64,000 nucleotides of DNA from JAMQKA01 sp031569985 (GCF_031569985.1 NZ_JAMQKA010000011.1:1-64000), one strand, 5' to 3'; shown: positions 18,144 through 27,624, counted from the stretch's first letter. Numbers and translations: made by a program. Notes: generated from the letters alone by a model not told the origin.

Positions 18144-18209
18144 GGATACCATGGATCCCGTGATGGGATACCACGAATCCCGGAGTAGGATACCACGGAT
18201 CCTTCGGTC
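18144..18209. repeat. 22-bp tandem repeat, three units
   Basis: Units start at 18144, 18166 and 18188. Each begins GGATACCA(T/C)GRATCC and ends in a variable 7-nt tail. A small frame across this stretch is not considered a gene. Confidence 0.7.
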
Positions 18210-18312
18210 GAATCTAGTGTATCCCAGAACAGGATCTAGCTTTTTCGGGTGTCTGTACTGCGATTAAATAGGGCTTCCTCAAAAAGTCACAATAGCCCTT
18301 ATCGATGGCATA

Positions 18313-18720
18313 GGTGTTCCTTTTTGTGTGAACAAAAAGGAACCCAAAAAATCACCGGCGGAGGATTTCTTCGCCTGACTGCACTTCGCTGTGGCTAAAA
18401 GAAACCAAGATATTCATGTTCGGAGCTCCTTCCGAATTATTGAGGTTTCCCACGCCTCCAGTCTTTCCCGAAAGCTACTGCAAGGTTTCTTTCTTAACGC
18501 CTCCGCTGCGTTTGTCTGGACGGCTCGTAAATCCGTAGGCCGGAGGGATAAAGCTTAACTCCATCGGCAGTCCCAAGTCCAGAAAATCCCTGCTTTCGGT
18601 GCCAGCAACGTCTCCCAACGTTGATAAGCAGGAGCCTGAATGAAGTTTTAATAGAACAATATCTGGGATTTTATGGTGAGTTTTTTGGTTCATTTTTTCC
18701 TCACCGAAAAAATGAACACC
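18313..18720. repeat. Dispersed repeat with inverted ends (GGTGTTC...GAACC family), long copy
   Basis: It begins GGTGTTCCTTTTTGTG, continues through CACCGGCGGAGGATT, GGCTAAAAGAAACC and TTCTTAACGCCTCCG to TAGGCCGG at 18543. It then closes with an inverted start block (complement GGTGTTCATTTTTTCGG) at about 18720. The same blocks occur at 9336, 44851 and 63289. Frames across it on either strand look incidental. Nothing further is seen up to 19107. Confidence 0.6.
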
Positions 18721-19107
18721 CCTGTTTGTCAATAATAACTTATTTTGTTCATCTAAGGCACCATATTGGCATAATCGAATCGCAGAAATACAAGATTTTT
18801 GAGCAAATAAGGGAAATTCCTTGCAGGTAATTGTCATAAGAAATACTCTAATTCCTTGGTAACCAATGAGTTAATATGGGTCTGAGGATGCCCTAAATAT
18901 GGACAGTTTGATGAAGTGGAAGGTAATCCCTTGTTAGGGAGCTATTACATTTTGAAGTGCTAAATGAACGCCCGTTCTACTTTAATTAGCTATTATAACC
19001 GGGGGTTATGAGGGAGTTGTAATCCCGACTATACGTTATGCGTAACCAATAGAGATTACAATATATCGAGAATGTCTTTTAAGACTATCCAGGTTAGAAT
19101 ACCGAAC

Positions 19108-19536
19108 TCAAATAACCTTCATCAGCAGGTATATTCCCAAAGCGGCTTTTACTGACCATAAGACCGTACGAATCCAGTTTGTAGCAACCAGCTTTGAAAT
19201 AATGCTGGAGGAACTGTCGGATTGGAGCCGCCCGTGTGTTGGTGCCTGCAAAAGGCCGGTGGAGAGCCAGATCCCGATAACCAATGCGAGACCGAATACG
19301 TTAAACATCCAAAGCCTGTCAAACGCAACGACGAGCCAGATAGAAGTGGCCAATTCAATGATCATCGGTGGAATAACGACAATCCCGGTACGGAGGACGT
19401 GGAAACCGTGATACTCCCTGAAATCCTGCTCTCCCACCCGGGAAAAGCCAGGATAATGCACCACCTGCACAAACCAGATAAGACCGGTCATAAAAAGCGT
19501 AGCGGCTATATTTATAATGAGGAGATGTTCAAACAT
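19108..19536 (-). CDS. Four-helix integral membrane protein of unknown function
   Basis: A 142-residue protein from ATG 19536 (MFEHLLIINIAATLF). Longer in-frame starts would overlap the upstream gene. Four hydrophobic helices are visible, with a conserved-looking WFVQVVHYPGFSRVG motif after the first and a short TGLLQAPTHGRLQ loop. Similar four-helix proteins are annotated only as hypothetical, resembling DUF1772-type membrane proteins. It follows the PHP phosphoesterase gene with an 11-bp gap, so cotranscription is likely. Confidence 0.7.
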   Translation of the reverse strand: MFEHLLIINIAATLFMTGLIWFVQVVHYPGFSRVGEQDFREYHGFHVLRTGIVVIPPMIIELATSIWLVVAFDRLWMFNVFGLALVIGIWLSTGLLQAPTHGRLQSDSSSSIISKLVATNWIRTVLWSVKAALGIYLLMKVI

Positions 19537-19546
19537 CAATCGCGGG

Positions 19547-20710
19547 CTAGTTCGCCCCGGTTTCCAGCTTATATTCGATAACGGGATGAGACTCCGGCGC
19601 ATAAATCGCATTCATCACCCGGAACGGTAGCGTGATCGACTGGTGAATTCCCCTGGTCTTCACCAGCAACGTTTTGGTGCTATTGGGGTCCACTGTAATC
19701 AAGTCAGGATCTTCATGGAAAGTGTAGGTACTTTCATTTTGCAGGATGAATTCGGAATGGGTGGGATTCTTTATATGGACCTCTAAAACAGAAGTGTCAT
19801 CCTGGTACCCAACTACTTCGAGTTGAAGAGACTCTTTCAGGAGAGGATTCAGAAATTCCTGCAGTCCGATGAAAGTGTTTTTATACCAAACTACGGTGCG
19901 CCGCTCTTTTAACGCTTCCTTGACACTCTCCTTTGTTTTCTCTTCGGCAAACACCAGCGTTATTGAACGATGCCCGCCATGGGGGATGTCGTACTCCCAG
20001 TCCGTGAGGCCGTGGATGTCGGATGTGCCCATGATGGTCAGGTTGTGATCGAGGGCAATCTGTAGCGCCTCCTCTGAATAGGTCTGTACGTTGACCACCT
20101 CAATGCCGTGCAGCAGTCCTTTTTCGATGAGCTCCTTATGCATATCGTCGAGGCGGGCAATGCCGTCGCTACGCTGGGCGGTCCAGTGCGGGTGATTCCA
20201 GAACACAAAGGCATCCTGGCGGTTGGCTTCTTCAAATGCAGCCATCGGGTCGTCGACCAGCAGCTTGTTGGCATCCTGCACAAACACGGCGTTGGAGTGA
20301 CCCGGTGGCATGGAACGCGTGATCTCCGATCCGTTTACGACGGTCAGGCCAGTGCCCTCGGCAGCTTCGCTGGCCACTTCATACGATCGGTTCCGGTCGG
20401 GATGCGGGATATCTTCTTGGTGGGGCTGGTACTCCAGGTGCTCGGTGAACGCCACGACATCGAGCCCCTCCCGCAAGGCCTCCTGCACACGGATATCCGG
20501 CCACACACTTCCATCCGAAAAAACGGTGTGCATATGAAAATCGGTTTTCACGGTGTGATAACCCGGAATGTCGGGAAATACAATTTGCTGATCCCGTTCG
20601 TGATCGTGACCATGGGTATGCCCGTGGCTGTCACTATCCTGGGCTTGCAATGGAGCTGTGGCAATAAGCAGAATAAGCATTGAGTAGCATAACAATTTCA
20701 TTTTTTCCAT
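19547..20710 (-). CDS. Secreted PHP-domain phosphoesterase (Sb-PDE type)
   Basis: A 387-residue exported protein. The signal peptide (residues 1-23, ending LQAQ) is followed by a His-rich segment SHGHTHGHDH. The PHP metal-binding core starts with DFHMHTVFSDG (His59, His61). It continues with VAFTEHLEYQPH, NGSEITRSMPPGHSNAVF, FWNHPHW and GTSDIHG, which supply further His/Asp ligands. A beta-sandwich-like C-terminal domain occupies about 290-387. The family hydrolyses phosphodiesters in vitro; the natural substrate is unknown. The His-rich tract may aid metal loading. Confidence 0.85.
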   Translation of the reverse strand: MEKMKLLCYSMLILLIATAPLQAQDSDSHGHTHGHDHERDQQIVFPDIPGYHTVKTDFHMHTVFSDGSVWPDIRVQEALREGLDVVAFTEHLEYQPHQEDIPHPDRNRSYEVASEAAEGTGLTVVNGSEITRSMPPGHSNAVFVQDANKLLVDDPMAAFEEANRQDAFVFWNHPHWTAQRSDGIARLDDMHKELIEKGLLHGIEVVNVQTYSEEALQIALDHNLTIMGTSDIHGLTDWEYDIPHGGHRSITLVFAEEKTKESVKEALKERRTVVWYKNTFIGLQEFLNPLLKESLQLEVVGYQDDTSVLEVHIKNPTHSEFILQNESTYTFHEDPDLITVDPNSTKTLLVKTRGIHQSITLPFRVMNAIYAPESHPVIEYKLETGAN

Positions 20711-20939
20711 AGGTCTGAAGGTAATAGTGATAGATTAACTCATTATAAGGATATCATTGTTATCCGGTAAAAAACTTTTGATGAAATCCGCCGGTAGTTA
20801 GACTAAAGAAGTTACACCAAAAAATCACCGCTACTACTACGCGCAAGGTTTACATACCGAAGCTTTATGCGAAGGCATGATTCGTAGCACAAGCGGAGGG
20901 GAGGCAATGTTGAATGATAAATTATGAATTTTGAATTCA

Positions 20940-21058
20940 GAGGACCAACATTCTACAACCTTCAACTTTCAACCTTGGACGTTGGACTTTTAGACCCTAG
21001 ACCTTCTAATTTTCGACTAAACTATCACCCAAACAACTCAACACTTCAACTTCTCAAA
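20940..21058. repeat. Low-complexity spacer of CAAC-type short repeats
   Basis: Blocks such as CTTCAACTTTCAACCTTGG and CAACTCAACACTTCAACTTC recur with a 6-10-nt rhythm. Similar spacers lie at 28024-28192, 34054-34080 and 63645-63700. No gene is seen in 20711-21139. Confidence 0.5.
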
Positions 21059-21139
21059 ATTACACAAAAAATCGGGCAGATTTTGTATTTTTCTTAGATA
21101 GAATAATAAAGCATTTCTGCATGAAATGGCGCCTTGCTT

Positions 21140-21520
21140 ATGATCAAAAATACAATACTCATAATAACAGCTTTGGGACTGGCATTGTCACTCTATTATT
21201 ATACGGGCAAGCCCACTCCTTCCGATAAATCAGGGGAAAAATACCAGGAGGTCTTTGAGAGCAAGATCTGGCGGCAGGGAACAGAGCGGCAAAAAGGCGC
21301 AATGGTCGAATATATTCTGAAGAGCGATACGCTGAGAGGATTGCAGGATACTGAGATTATGCTACTACTGGGCAGAGCGGACCAAATCCACAACAACTGC
21401 TTTTACTATCATGTTGACCTGGGACGCAGCCGCACTCCAGATGGAAACCCCACCGTGTATAACCTGGCTATCGATTTTGATTCCACTGGCCGGGCGATGG
21501 AGGTGGACCTGGCCGATTGA
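21140..21520 (+). CDS. Small exported or anchored protein of unknown function
   Basis: A 126-residue protein from ATG 21140; a TTG two codons upstream is less likely. One N-terminal hydrophobic segment (about 2-20) acts as signal or anchor. The C-terminal part LLLGRADQIHNNCFYYHVDLGR...LAIDFDSTGRAMEVDLAD resembles the beta-strand end of SmpA/BamE-like folds. No firm family is recognised. It is followed by a DUF1579-like secreted protein on the same strand. Confidence 0.6.
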   Translation: MIKNTILIITALGLALSLYYYTGKPTPSDKSGEKYQEVFESKIWRQGTERQKGAMVEYILKSDTLRGLQDTEIMLLLGRADQIHNNCFYYHVDLGRSRTPDGNPTVYNLAIDFDSTGRAMEVDLAD

Positions 21521-21613
21521 AGCGAATTCCACCGATAACGAAAGATTCTGCCCTCAAATCCGTTAGTTCTGGTAAATTACCGTATCAAACATTAGACTCA
21601 GAAGAAGCTCTCT

Positions 21614-22150
21614 ATGCAAATCATCTACCGTCTCCTTTTTTATATCCTGTTGGCACTTCCAATAATGATGACCGTAAATGTGCATGCCCAAACGGAACTA
21701 AGCAAACTGGAGCCTGAGGAATACTTCGATTTTTGGGTCGGCCATTGGGATTTAACGTGGGAGGCCCCTGACGGCACCACCGAAACGGGGAGCAATCGTA
21801 TTGAAAAGATCCTCGATGGAAATGTTTTATTAGAAAATTTCAGGTCTGAATCGGGTCGCTTTAAGGGATACGAGGGCAAAAGTTTTTCTGTATACCACAA
21901 AACTACAGGCAAATGGCGGCAAACATGGGTGGACGACAGCAATGAGTACATCGATCTGACCGGCAAGTTTGAGGGGAACAAGCGAATATTCGTGACAGAA
22001 GGGCCCGGACCCGGTGGAAAAAATCAGCTGAAACGGATGGTGTTTTACAACATTACGGATTCAAGCTTTACGTGGGATTGGGAATCCTCCGTTGATGACG
22101 GTAAAACCTGGAAATTGATGTGGCGCATCCACTACCGCAGGCAAAATTAG
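21614..22150 (+). CDS. Secreted DUF1579/lipocalin-like protein
   Basis: A 178-residue protein with a signal peptide (about 1-25, ending NVHAQ). A mainly beta body begins FDFWVGHWDLTWEAPDGT, the entry motif of DUF1579 and related small-molecule-binding beta-barrels. Strand pairs follow, such as SFSVYHKTTGKWRQTWVDD and SSFTWDWESSVDDGKTW. The ligand is unknown. It starts 93 bp after the preceding small protein and may share a transcript. Confidence 0.7.
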   Translation: MQIIYRLLFYILLALPIMMTVNVHAQTELSKLEPEEYFDFWVGHWDLTWEAPDGTTETGSNRIEKILDGNVLLENFRSESGRFKGYEGKSFSVYHKTTGKWRQTWVDDSNEYIDLTGKFEGNKRIFVTEGPGPGGKNQLKRMVFYNITDSSFTWDWESSVDDGKTWKLMWRIHYRRQN

Positions 22151-22171
22151 AATTGCTGACAGCCAGTAAGT

Positions 22172-22315
22172 TCATCTTGAGGAGCCAAAAAAACCGAAAA
22201 AGAATGTTGCCACAATCAAAAAAATGACAATCTCCATTACATGGGGTTCGGCATAGCTCCAGACAAAATGAAGCATATCAATCACAAAAGACTCAATTTT
22301 GTATAACGTTTCCAT
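22172..22315 (-). CDS. 47-residue single-helix membrane protein
   Basis: The frame from ATG 22315 to TGA 22172 gives METLYKIESFVIDMLHFVWS, then AEPHVMEIVIFLIVATFFFG and a short FFGSSR end. It has one or two hydrophobic stretches and no charged break in the last helix. It is convergent with the DUF1579-like gene, 21 bp from its stop. Codon use looks native. Function unknown; its reality rests on the clean frame and membrane character. Confidence 0.45.
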   Translation of the reverse strand: METLYKIESFVIDMLHFVWSYAEPHVMEIVIFLIVATFFFGFFGSSR

Positions 22316-22569
22316 CCCTTTTAAACTAACAGAAAAGTGCTGATTGTAAATGATCTACTTATAAGATTTTGAGGAGTGTCTGTTGTTACAACGTAATTTA
22401 AGTTTAGTTTTATTTATTTTGTAATTAATTGTTCCCAACGTTTGGATATCCTCTACCAGGATTTATACCAGCCTCTTTTCAGGGTTGAACTATTTATAAT
22501 ATATTACGGCTGCATTTTCAGGTCCCTTCGCGGATCTTTTGACAAAACATTTAACAGCACTACAAAATT

Positions 22570-22881
22570 ATGACACACCAAGAAATTACGGATGGTAACA
22601 GCTTAATTGAAAACCTGATGGACAGCACCATTAAAATTGAGCAGGAAGATGTGAAAGATATACCCCTGGCCTTTCTTGCAACGGAAGACCTGAAATTTCA
22701 TATCTCCTGGAAATGGCTCATGCCGGTGGTTATCAAAATTGAAGAAGACCTGGGACACAGCGTAAGGATAGAAGGAAATTACTGCAGCGTGACAGTTGAT
22801 GATGGAACTGTTTTTGAGGCAGAGGCTGACAAGAAGCTGGAAGCCGTTTGGCGAGCTATTGTAAAATTCCTGGAACAGTAG
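22570..22881 (+). CDS. Small phage ABA-sandwich-like protein
   Basis: A 103-residue soluble protein. The pattern KFHISWKWLMPVVIKIEEDLGHSVRIEGNYCSV followed by KKLEAVWRAIVKFLEQ matches small hypothetical proteins of Bacteroidota and their phages with an alpha-beta-alpha sandwich. These proteins usually read W-x-W-L-M-P-V and end in an A-V-x-F-I helix. The biochemical role is not known. It stands alone with long AT-rich flanks. Confidence 0.6.
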   Translation: MTHQEITDGNSLIENLMDSTIKIEQEDVKDIPLAFLATEDLKFHISWKWLMPVVIKIEEDLGHSVRIEGNYCSVTVDDGTVFEAEADKKLEAVWRAIVKFLEQ

Positions 22882-23302
22882 TAAGAGAAATAGCCTCTCA
22901 CTTTTTGGGATAGATCCCACCTCTCTTCTAATGGGCAACGCATATCTTTTATAGATTATTCCCTCTCTATTAACTTATCATACAATAGCATCAACTCACA
23001 TTTCATGTAGTATCTATCCTTATATTTGATTTTCTCCAGCGCCGTTCCTTGTTTAGTAATCGATCAATAAACCAAAACGATTTAATGATAGTATCAAGAG
23101 ATATCACCATCGTCAAAGGAAGGATATCTTTTAGAATAAAATATATAATAAGTCGGCAATATAATATTATGGATTTATAAATTTATCATCATTATATCTT
23201 AAACCTTCCCTGTTCATCAGACGGTGACAAGGCCGTAACACCTCTATGGTAAAAAGGGAGTCAGGATAAAAGTAAAATAAAAATAAAATCAAGGACACAA
23301 CT
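22882..23302. other. AT-rich spacer, no gene seen
   Basis: About 420 bp, strongly AT-rich, with no frame of coding character on either strand. It presumably holds the promoter of the cytolysin-domain gene. The start region TAAAATCAAGGACACAACT precedes that ATG. Confidence 0.4.
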
Positions 23303-23656
23303 ATGAATGATCAAGAAGTAGCAGTAGAACCGCAGCAAGAGTTGACTGAACTATTGGACGCAGAACCCGGTGGTTCCATCCTCATCAGATGCGAGGGTGG
23401 ATACGTAGCCCGGTTCACGGTAAGCTATAAATACAAAGGTAAAGAGATCAGCAAACACTCCGGGGATATCTCCATTGGCGTAAACAAATCGATCTCTATC
23501 CCCGAGGGTGTTTCTGATATCCATTTAAAAGTCGAAGAGATGTGGGGATTCGGGTGGTCAACCATCTTTACGAAAAACTTCGACAGTCCGGTAACCAAAT
23601 GTTACAAGGTTTACGGGACGACGCTCAATCCTAAATATTCCAAGATTGATTGCTGA
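23303..23656 (+). CDS. Stand-alone cytolysin C-terminal (D4-like) beta-sandwich domain
   Basis: A 117-residue protein without a signal peptide. From about residue 30 it aligns with the C-terminal membrane-recognition domain of thiol-activated, cholesterol-dependent cytolysins. GGYVARFTVSY is the entry strand, IPEGVSDIHLKVEEMWGFGW sits where the undecapeptide lies, and YGTTLNP carries the Thr-Leu pair of the cholesterol-recognition loop. The pore-forming domains 1-3 are absent, so it cannot form a classical pore alone. It may bind lipid or glycan, or act with a partner elsewhere. The family match is by motif; the function is inferred. Confidence 0.65.
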   Translation: MNDQEVAVEPQQELTELLDAEPGGSILIRCEGGYVARFTVSYKYKGKEISKHSGDISIGVNKSISIPEGVSDIHLKVEEMWGFGWSTIFTKNFDSPVTKCYKVYGTTLNPKYSKIDC

Positions 23657-23899
23657 TATTTCTCATTAGTATAAACAGCCGTGAGGCTCAGCGTTATGCT
23701 AGCTGACGTTGGGTTTTGCGGTATAATAATCCAACCCAAATTTCAGCAATGAGCTCGCCATAATTCCTGTCCATTCAAGGACAACTGTTTAGCTTAGTCA
23801 AATTTCCTGTGCTTTACCTATATCCAAATTTTTCAGCATGCAAGGATGGAATTAAGTACATTTATAATATAGAAACCTTAATTCTATATCCCTCCCGCC

Positions 23900-24406
23900 A
23901 TGGCTGAACTGAAACCGATTTCGAAAAAAGCTATTCCGCAGGCGCTGGAAAAAGCGATGCGCTATCGACTGTTAAATGATTCCTGGCAGGCTGAAAGCAT
24001 CTGCCGTGATATTTTGCGTACCGATCCAGAAAACCAGGAAGCTGTTTATACACTCATACTTGCGATAACTGATCAGTTTGATAAAAACTCCAAGAGAAGC
24101 CTCAACCAAGCATTGGAAACCGTATCCCAATTGACCGATAAATACCAGGCAGCCTACTGCCGGGGACTTATTTATGAACGGCAGGCCCGGGCGGCCCTAA
24201 AACGGCAAACACCACGGGCAGGCTATATTGCCTATGAACATCTCATGCGTGCAATGCAAAATTATGAAGATGCTGAAAAATTACGGCCTGCAGATAATGA
24301 AGAGTCTATCCTGAGATGGAACGCCTGCATACGGTTTATAAAACAAAACAAATTGAGTCCCTCACCATCAGAAGAATCGGGTGCCCAACCCTTCCTGGAT
24401 GTGTGA
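23900..24406 (+). CDS. TPR-like helical repeat protein
   Basis: A 168-residue soluble protein, nearly all alpha. Residues about 14-60 (ALEKAMRYRLLNDSWQAESICRDILRTDPENQEAVYTLILAI) fit one tetratricopeptide repeat pair. Residues about 100-145 (AYEHLMRAMQNYEDAEKLRPADNEESILRWNACIRF) fit a second. Such proteins are protein-protein scaffolds. It lies about 200 bp upstream of frdA on the same strand; no functional tie to fumarate reductase is known. Confidence 0.65.
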   Translation: MAELKPISKKAIPQALEKAMRYRLLNDSWQAESICRDILRTDPENQEAVYTLILAITDQFDKNSKRSLNQALETVSQLTDKYQAAYCRGLIYERQARAALKRQTPRAGYIAYEHLMRAMQNYEDAEKLRPADNEESILRWNACIRFIKQNKLSPSPSEESGAQPFLDV

Positions 24407-24602
24407 TCGGCGTAATCAAATATCACGGTTAAAAAGAATTGGGGAAACAGTTTTTTTATTTACGGATAGTTATTTAATATTATTTTAGTTAGAGGTGGTG
24501 CAGTACAGGATTATTGCATCACATCGAGATAGACGTGTTGCCATACTTGCTTAAATGGACCGCGGCAGTTGTACCTAATTGCAACGTTAAAAAATACTGT
24601 TC

Positions 24603-26363
24603 ATGAGCCGTTATGGACCTAATAAACACGATGTGTTGATCGTCGGCGGAGGGGGCGCCGGACTGCGTGCGGCAATTGCGGTTGCGGAATACAATCCAAA
24701 TCTAAGCATTGCGGTTGTATCAAAAGTCTATCCCATGCGTAGCCATACCGTTTCTGCGGAGGGAGGTGCAGCCGCGGTAATAAAACCGGATGACAGTTTT
24801 GATGATCACGCCTATGACACCATCTCCGGTGGAGATTGGATGTGCGATCAAGATGCCGTGGAAGCATTTGTAAAAGAGGCCCCGGATGAGATGCTGCAGC
24901 TGGAGCACTGGGGGTGCCCCTGGAGTCGCGAGGAAAGCGGCAAAATTGCGGTACGCCCCTTTGGCGGCATGAAGGTAAAACGAACATGGTTCGCTGCTGA
25001 CAAAACCGGGTTTCATCTGCTCCATACCATGTTCCAGACTACACTCAAATACGACCCCATTCACCGATACGATGAATATTACGTAACCAGTCTTTTGGTG
25101 GATGAAGGTCGCTGCCAGGGCGTTATCGCTATTGAACTGGCAACCGGCAGGGTTGAAGCTATTGCAGCCAAGAGTGTCATTATGTGTACCGGGGGATGTG
25201 GTCAGGTCTTTCCATTTACTACCAACGGCAATATCAAAACCGGTGACGGCATGGCCCTTGCCTACCGAGTGGGGGTTCCACTGAAAGATATGGAGTTTGT
25301 ACAGTATCATCCCACAGGGTTGCCGTTTACGGGACTACTCATTACAGAAGCCGCCCGGGCCGAAGGAGGGCACCTGCTCAACAAGGATGGCTACCGCTAC
25401 CTGCAGGATTATGATCTCGGGGTTCCTGAATCCGAACCGGTGCTCAAATCTATGGAGCTGGGACCTAGGGACCGCCTCTCCCAGGCATTTGTAAAAGAGC
25501 AGGAAAAAGGCCGTACAATCAATGGTGAATACGGCTCTTACGTGTACCTGGATATCCAGCACCTTGGGGAAGAAGTGATCAACAGCAAGTTGCCCTTTGT
25601 CCGCGAGCTCTGCCTGAAGTATGAAAATATCGATCCGGTTGAAGAGATGATTCCCGTTCGACCGGTCGTTCACTACATGATGGGCGGGATCGATACTGAT
25701 ATTCATGGCGCAACTACACTCGATGGGCTGTTCGCCGCTGGTGAAACCGCCTGTGTAAGTATTAATGGAGCAAATAGACTGGGCTCTAACTCTCTGACAG
25801 AACTGCTTGTTTTTGGCGCCCGGGCCGGGAAAGCGGCAGCTGAATTTGCGACTGAGCAGGAAGGCTTCAGTTCTGGATTGGAAGCACTTGTCTCCGATGA
25901 AGAAAAACGCATAGACAACCTGTTTTTTTCCAATGGAAAAGGAAGCTCCGAACGAATTGCTACCATTAGGGATGAGATGCACCAGACAATGGAAGCGGGA
26001 GCGGGCATTTATCGCAATGAGACTTCACTCAAAGAATCACAGGAAATTATACAGGAGTTGAAAGATCGAATGCAGAATATCTCCATCCAGGATCAAAGTT
26101 ATACATTTAATACCGAACTGGTGGCTGCCTTTGAACTTACTTCCATGCTGGATTTGGCCGAGGCGATTATTCAGTCGGCATTACAGCGGGAGGAGTCCCG
26201 GGGCTCTCATCAGCGTTCCGATTTTACCGAACGGGATGACGATAATTTCCTAGCCCACAGCATGGCCTACCGGACAGAAGATGGATTGCCCAGCATTGAG
26301 TACAAACCGGTAACCATCACACGCTGGCCCCCGGGCAAACGAGTCTATGGCCAACAACACTAA
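24603..26363 (+). CDS. frdA: Fumarate reductase flavoprotein subunit
   Basis: A 586-residue catalytic subunit of quinol:fumarate reductase, reducing fumarate to succinate on the inner face of the membrane. The FAD-binding GGGGAG is at 15-20, and the covalent FAD histidine is His48 in RSHTV. Active-site candidates are His236 in YHPTGLP, Arg289 in GPRD and His357 in VHYMMGG. The sequence follows Escherichia coli FrdA closely, including PWSR, RTWFAADKTGFHLLHT and the C-terminal RVYG. It is the first gene of frdABCD. Whether it runs as reductase or succinate dehydrogenase in vivo cannot be read from sequence. Confidence 0.95.
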   Translation: MSRYGPNKHDVLIVGGGGAGLRAAIAVAEYNPNLSIAVVSKVYPMRSHTVSAEGGAAAVIKPDDSFDDHAYDTISGGDWMCDQDAVEAFVKEAPDEMLQLEHWGCPWSREESGKIAVRPFGGMKVKRTWFAADKTGFHLLHTMFQTTLKYDPIHRYDEYYVTSLLVDEGRCQGVIAIELATGRVEAIAAKSVIMCTGGCGQVFPFTTNGNIKTGDGMALAYRVGVPLKDMEFVQYHPTGLPFTGLLITEAARAEGGHLLNKDGYRYLQDYDLGVPESEPVLKSMELGPRDRLSQAFVKEQEKGRTINGEYGSYVYLDIQHLGEEVINSKLPFVRELCLKYENIDPVEEMIPVRPVVHYMMGGIDTDIHGATTLDGLFAAGETACVSINGANRLGSNSLTELLVFGARAGKAAAEFATEQEGFSSGLEALVSDEEKRIDNLFFSNGKGSSERIATIRDEMHQTMEAGAGIYRNETSLKESQEIIQELKDRMQNISIQDQSYTFNTELVAAFELTSMLDLAEAIIQSALQREESRGSHQRSDFTERDDDNFLAHSMAYRTEDGLPSIEYKPVTITRWPPGKRVYGQQH

Positions 26364-26387
26364 CCCAGGATTAAACTGGGGATAATC

Positions 26388-27131
26388 ATGGAAAAGATTA
26401 CACTTGAAATACAACGATATCTACCCGAGAAAAACCCTGAGCCTTTTTTCCAGAAATACGAAGTGCCTTTCCGTGAAAAATGGGTCATCCTCGATGCACT
26501 GAACCACATTAAAGACCACATTGACGGCACGTTGTCGTACCGGTGGTCGTGCCGCATGGGCGTGTGCGGTAGCTGCGGTATGATGGTCAATGGTGAGCCC
26601 GTGCTGACCTGTGGTACGTTTTTGGAAGAATACCTACCCGGGCCGATTCGAGTTGCCCCGCTCGAAAATTTTGAGATTGTCCGTGATCTTGTAGTCAACA
26701 CGGATGGATTCATGGAAAAGTTGAAACGGGTAAAACCTTGGCTAATCACTGATCACGCAAAACCTGTTTCTGAAGGAGAGTATATCCAGACTCCTGATGA
26801 AAAGACAGAATATCACCAGTACAGCATGTGTATTAATTGCATGCTTTGCTATTCGGCATGCCCGGTCGTGGGACTGGAACCCAACTTTATAGGTCCCGCT
26901 GCTATTGCACTGGCACAACGCTATAATTATGACAATCGTGATGAAGGTCAGGATGAACGGGATAAAGAACTCACAGAAGATGACGGAATTTATAGCTGCA
27001 CCCTAGTGGGAGAGTGCTCCGTGGTTTGCCCAAAGGCGGTCGATCCGGCAGGTGCGATTCAACGGTATAAGGTCGCCGGTGCCAAGGAGTGGTGGAAATC
27101 GGTGTTGATGCCGTGGAGAGGTGATGAATGA
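26388..27131 (+). CDS. frdB: Fumarate reductase iron-sulfur subunit
   Basis: A 247-residue subunit carrying electrons from the membrane anchor to FrdA. The 2Fe-2S ligands are Cys55, Cys60, Cys63 and Cys75 (SCRMGVCGSC...LTC). The 4Fe-4S set is Cys148, 151, 154 and 158 in CINCMLCYSACP. The 3Fe-4S set is Cys204, 210 and 214 in CTLVGECSVVCPKAVDP. All three clusters are complete. It starts 24 bp after frdA and matches E. coli FrdB in spacing and length. Confidence 0.95.
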   Translation: MEKITLEIQRYLPEKNPEPFFQKYEVPFREKWVILDALNHIKDHIDGTLSYRWSCRMGVCGSCGMMVNGEPVLTCGTFLEEYLPGPIRVAPLENFEIVRDLVVNTDGFMEKLKRVKPWLITDHAKPVSEGEYIQTPDEKTEYHQYSMCINCMLCYSACPVVGLEPNFIGPAAIALAQRYNYDNRDEGQDERDKELTEDDGIYSCTLVGECSVVCPKAVDPAGAIQRYKVAGAKEWWKSVLMPWRGDE

Positions 27132-27169
27132 TGGAATGCAATTAATTAAATGATCAGTTCAAATATGAT

Positions 27170-27610
27170 ATGAGTTCAACTACTCAACCTAATAACAAAC
27201 AAAACTCGAGATACGAAAGGTATCGACCGGAGATGTATTCCCCTCGCATGCCAATTTTCTGGTGGATCCGGAAAGTATCATACGTGCGATTCATCACCAG
27301 GGAGTTAACCAGCCTCGGCGTGTTGGCTTATGCACTAATCCTACTTGCCCTGCTGCGTTCACTTTATCGCGGACCCGAGGCATATGAAGCGTTCCTGGGC
27401 TGGCTGGCTTCCCCGGCATGCATTGTTTTGCATATCGTTCTATTGGGTATTGTCCTATTTCACAGCATCACCTGGTTCAATCTAGCCCCCTCTGCACTGG
27501 TACTCAAAATCGGCAAATTCAGAATTCCGGACAGGGTAATTATCACCGGCAATATTGTGGTGTGGGCTATACTTTCACTGGCAATTGCATGGATTATTTT
27601 ATCGATTTGA
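27170..27610 (+). CDS. frdC: Fumarate reductase membrane anchor subunit C
   Basis: A 146-residue protein with three transmembrane helices. It resembles E. coli FrdC: an N-terminal YSPRMPIFWWIRKVSYVRFITRE segment, the GPEAYEAFLGWLASP loop and a HSITWFNLAPSAL stretch matching HTKTWFELAPKAA. With FrdD it anchors FrdAB and binds menaquinol. The E. coli-type anchor lacks haem, unlike cytochrome b type anchors of most Bacteroidota. It has an extra 20-residue N-terminal tail rich in Asn/Gln. Confidence 0.88.
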   Translation: MSSTTQPNNKQNSRYERYRPEMYSPRMPIFWWIRKVSYVRFITRELTSLGVLAYALILLALLRSLYRGPEAYEAFLGWLASPACIVLHIVLLGIVLFHSITWFNLAPSALVLKIGKFRIPDRVIITGNIVVWAILSLAIAWIILSI

Positions 27611-27624
27611 TTTGATATTATATT

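Noticed and set aside
18040..18267. 75-codon plus-strand frame
   Set aside because: It is formed by the 22-bp tandem repeat and MITE end; no protein features.
18475..18837. 120-codon minus-strand frame
   Set aside because: It lies across the dispersed GGTGTTC repeat, with no signal, domain or sensible composition; an incidental frame.
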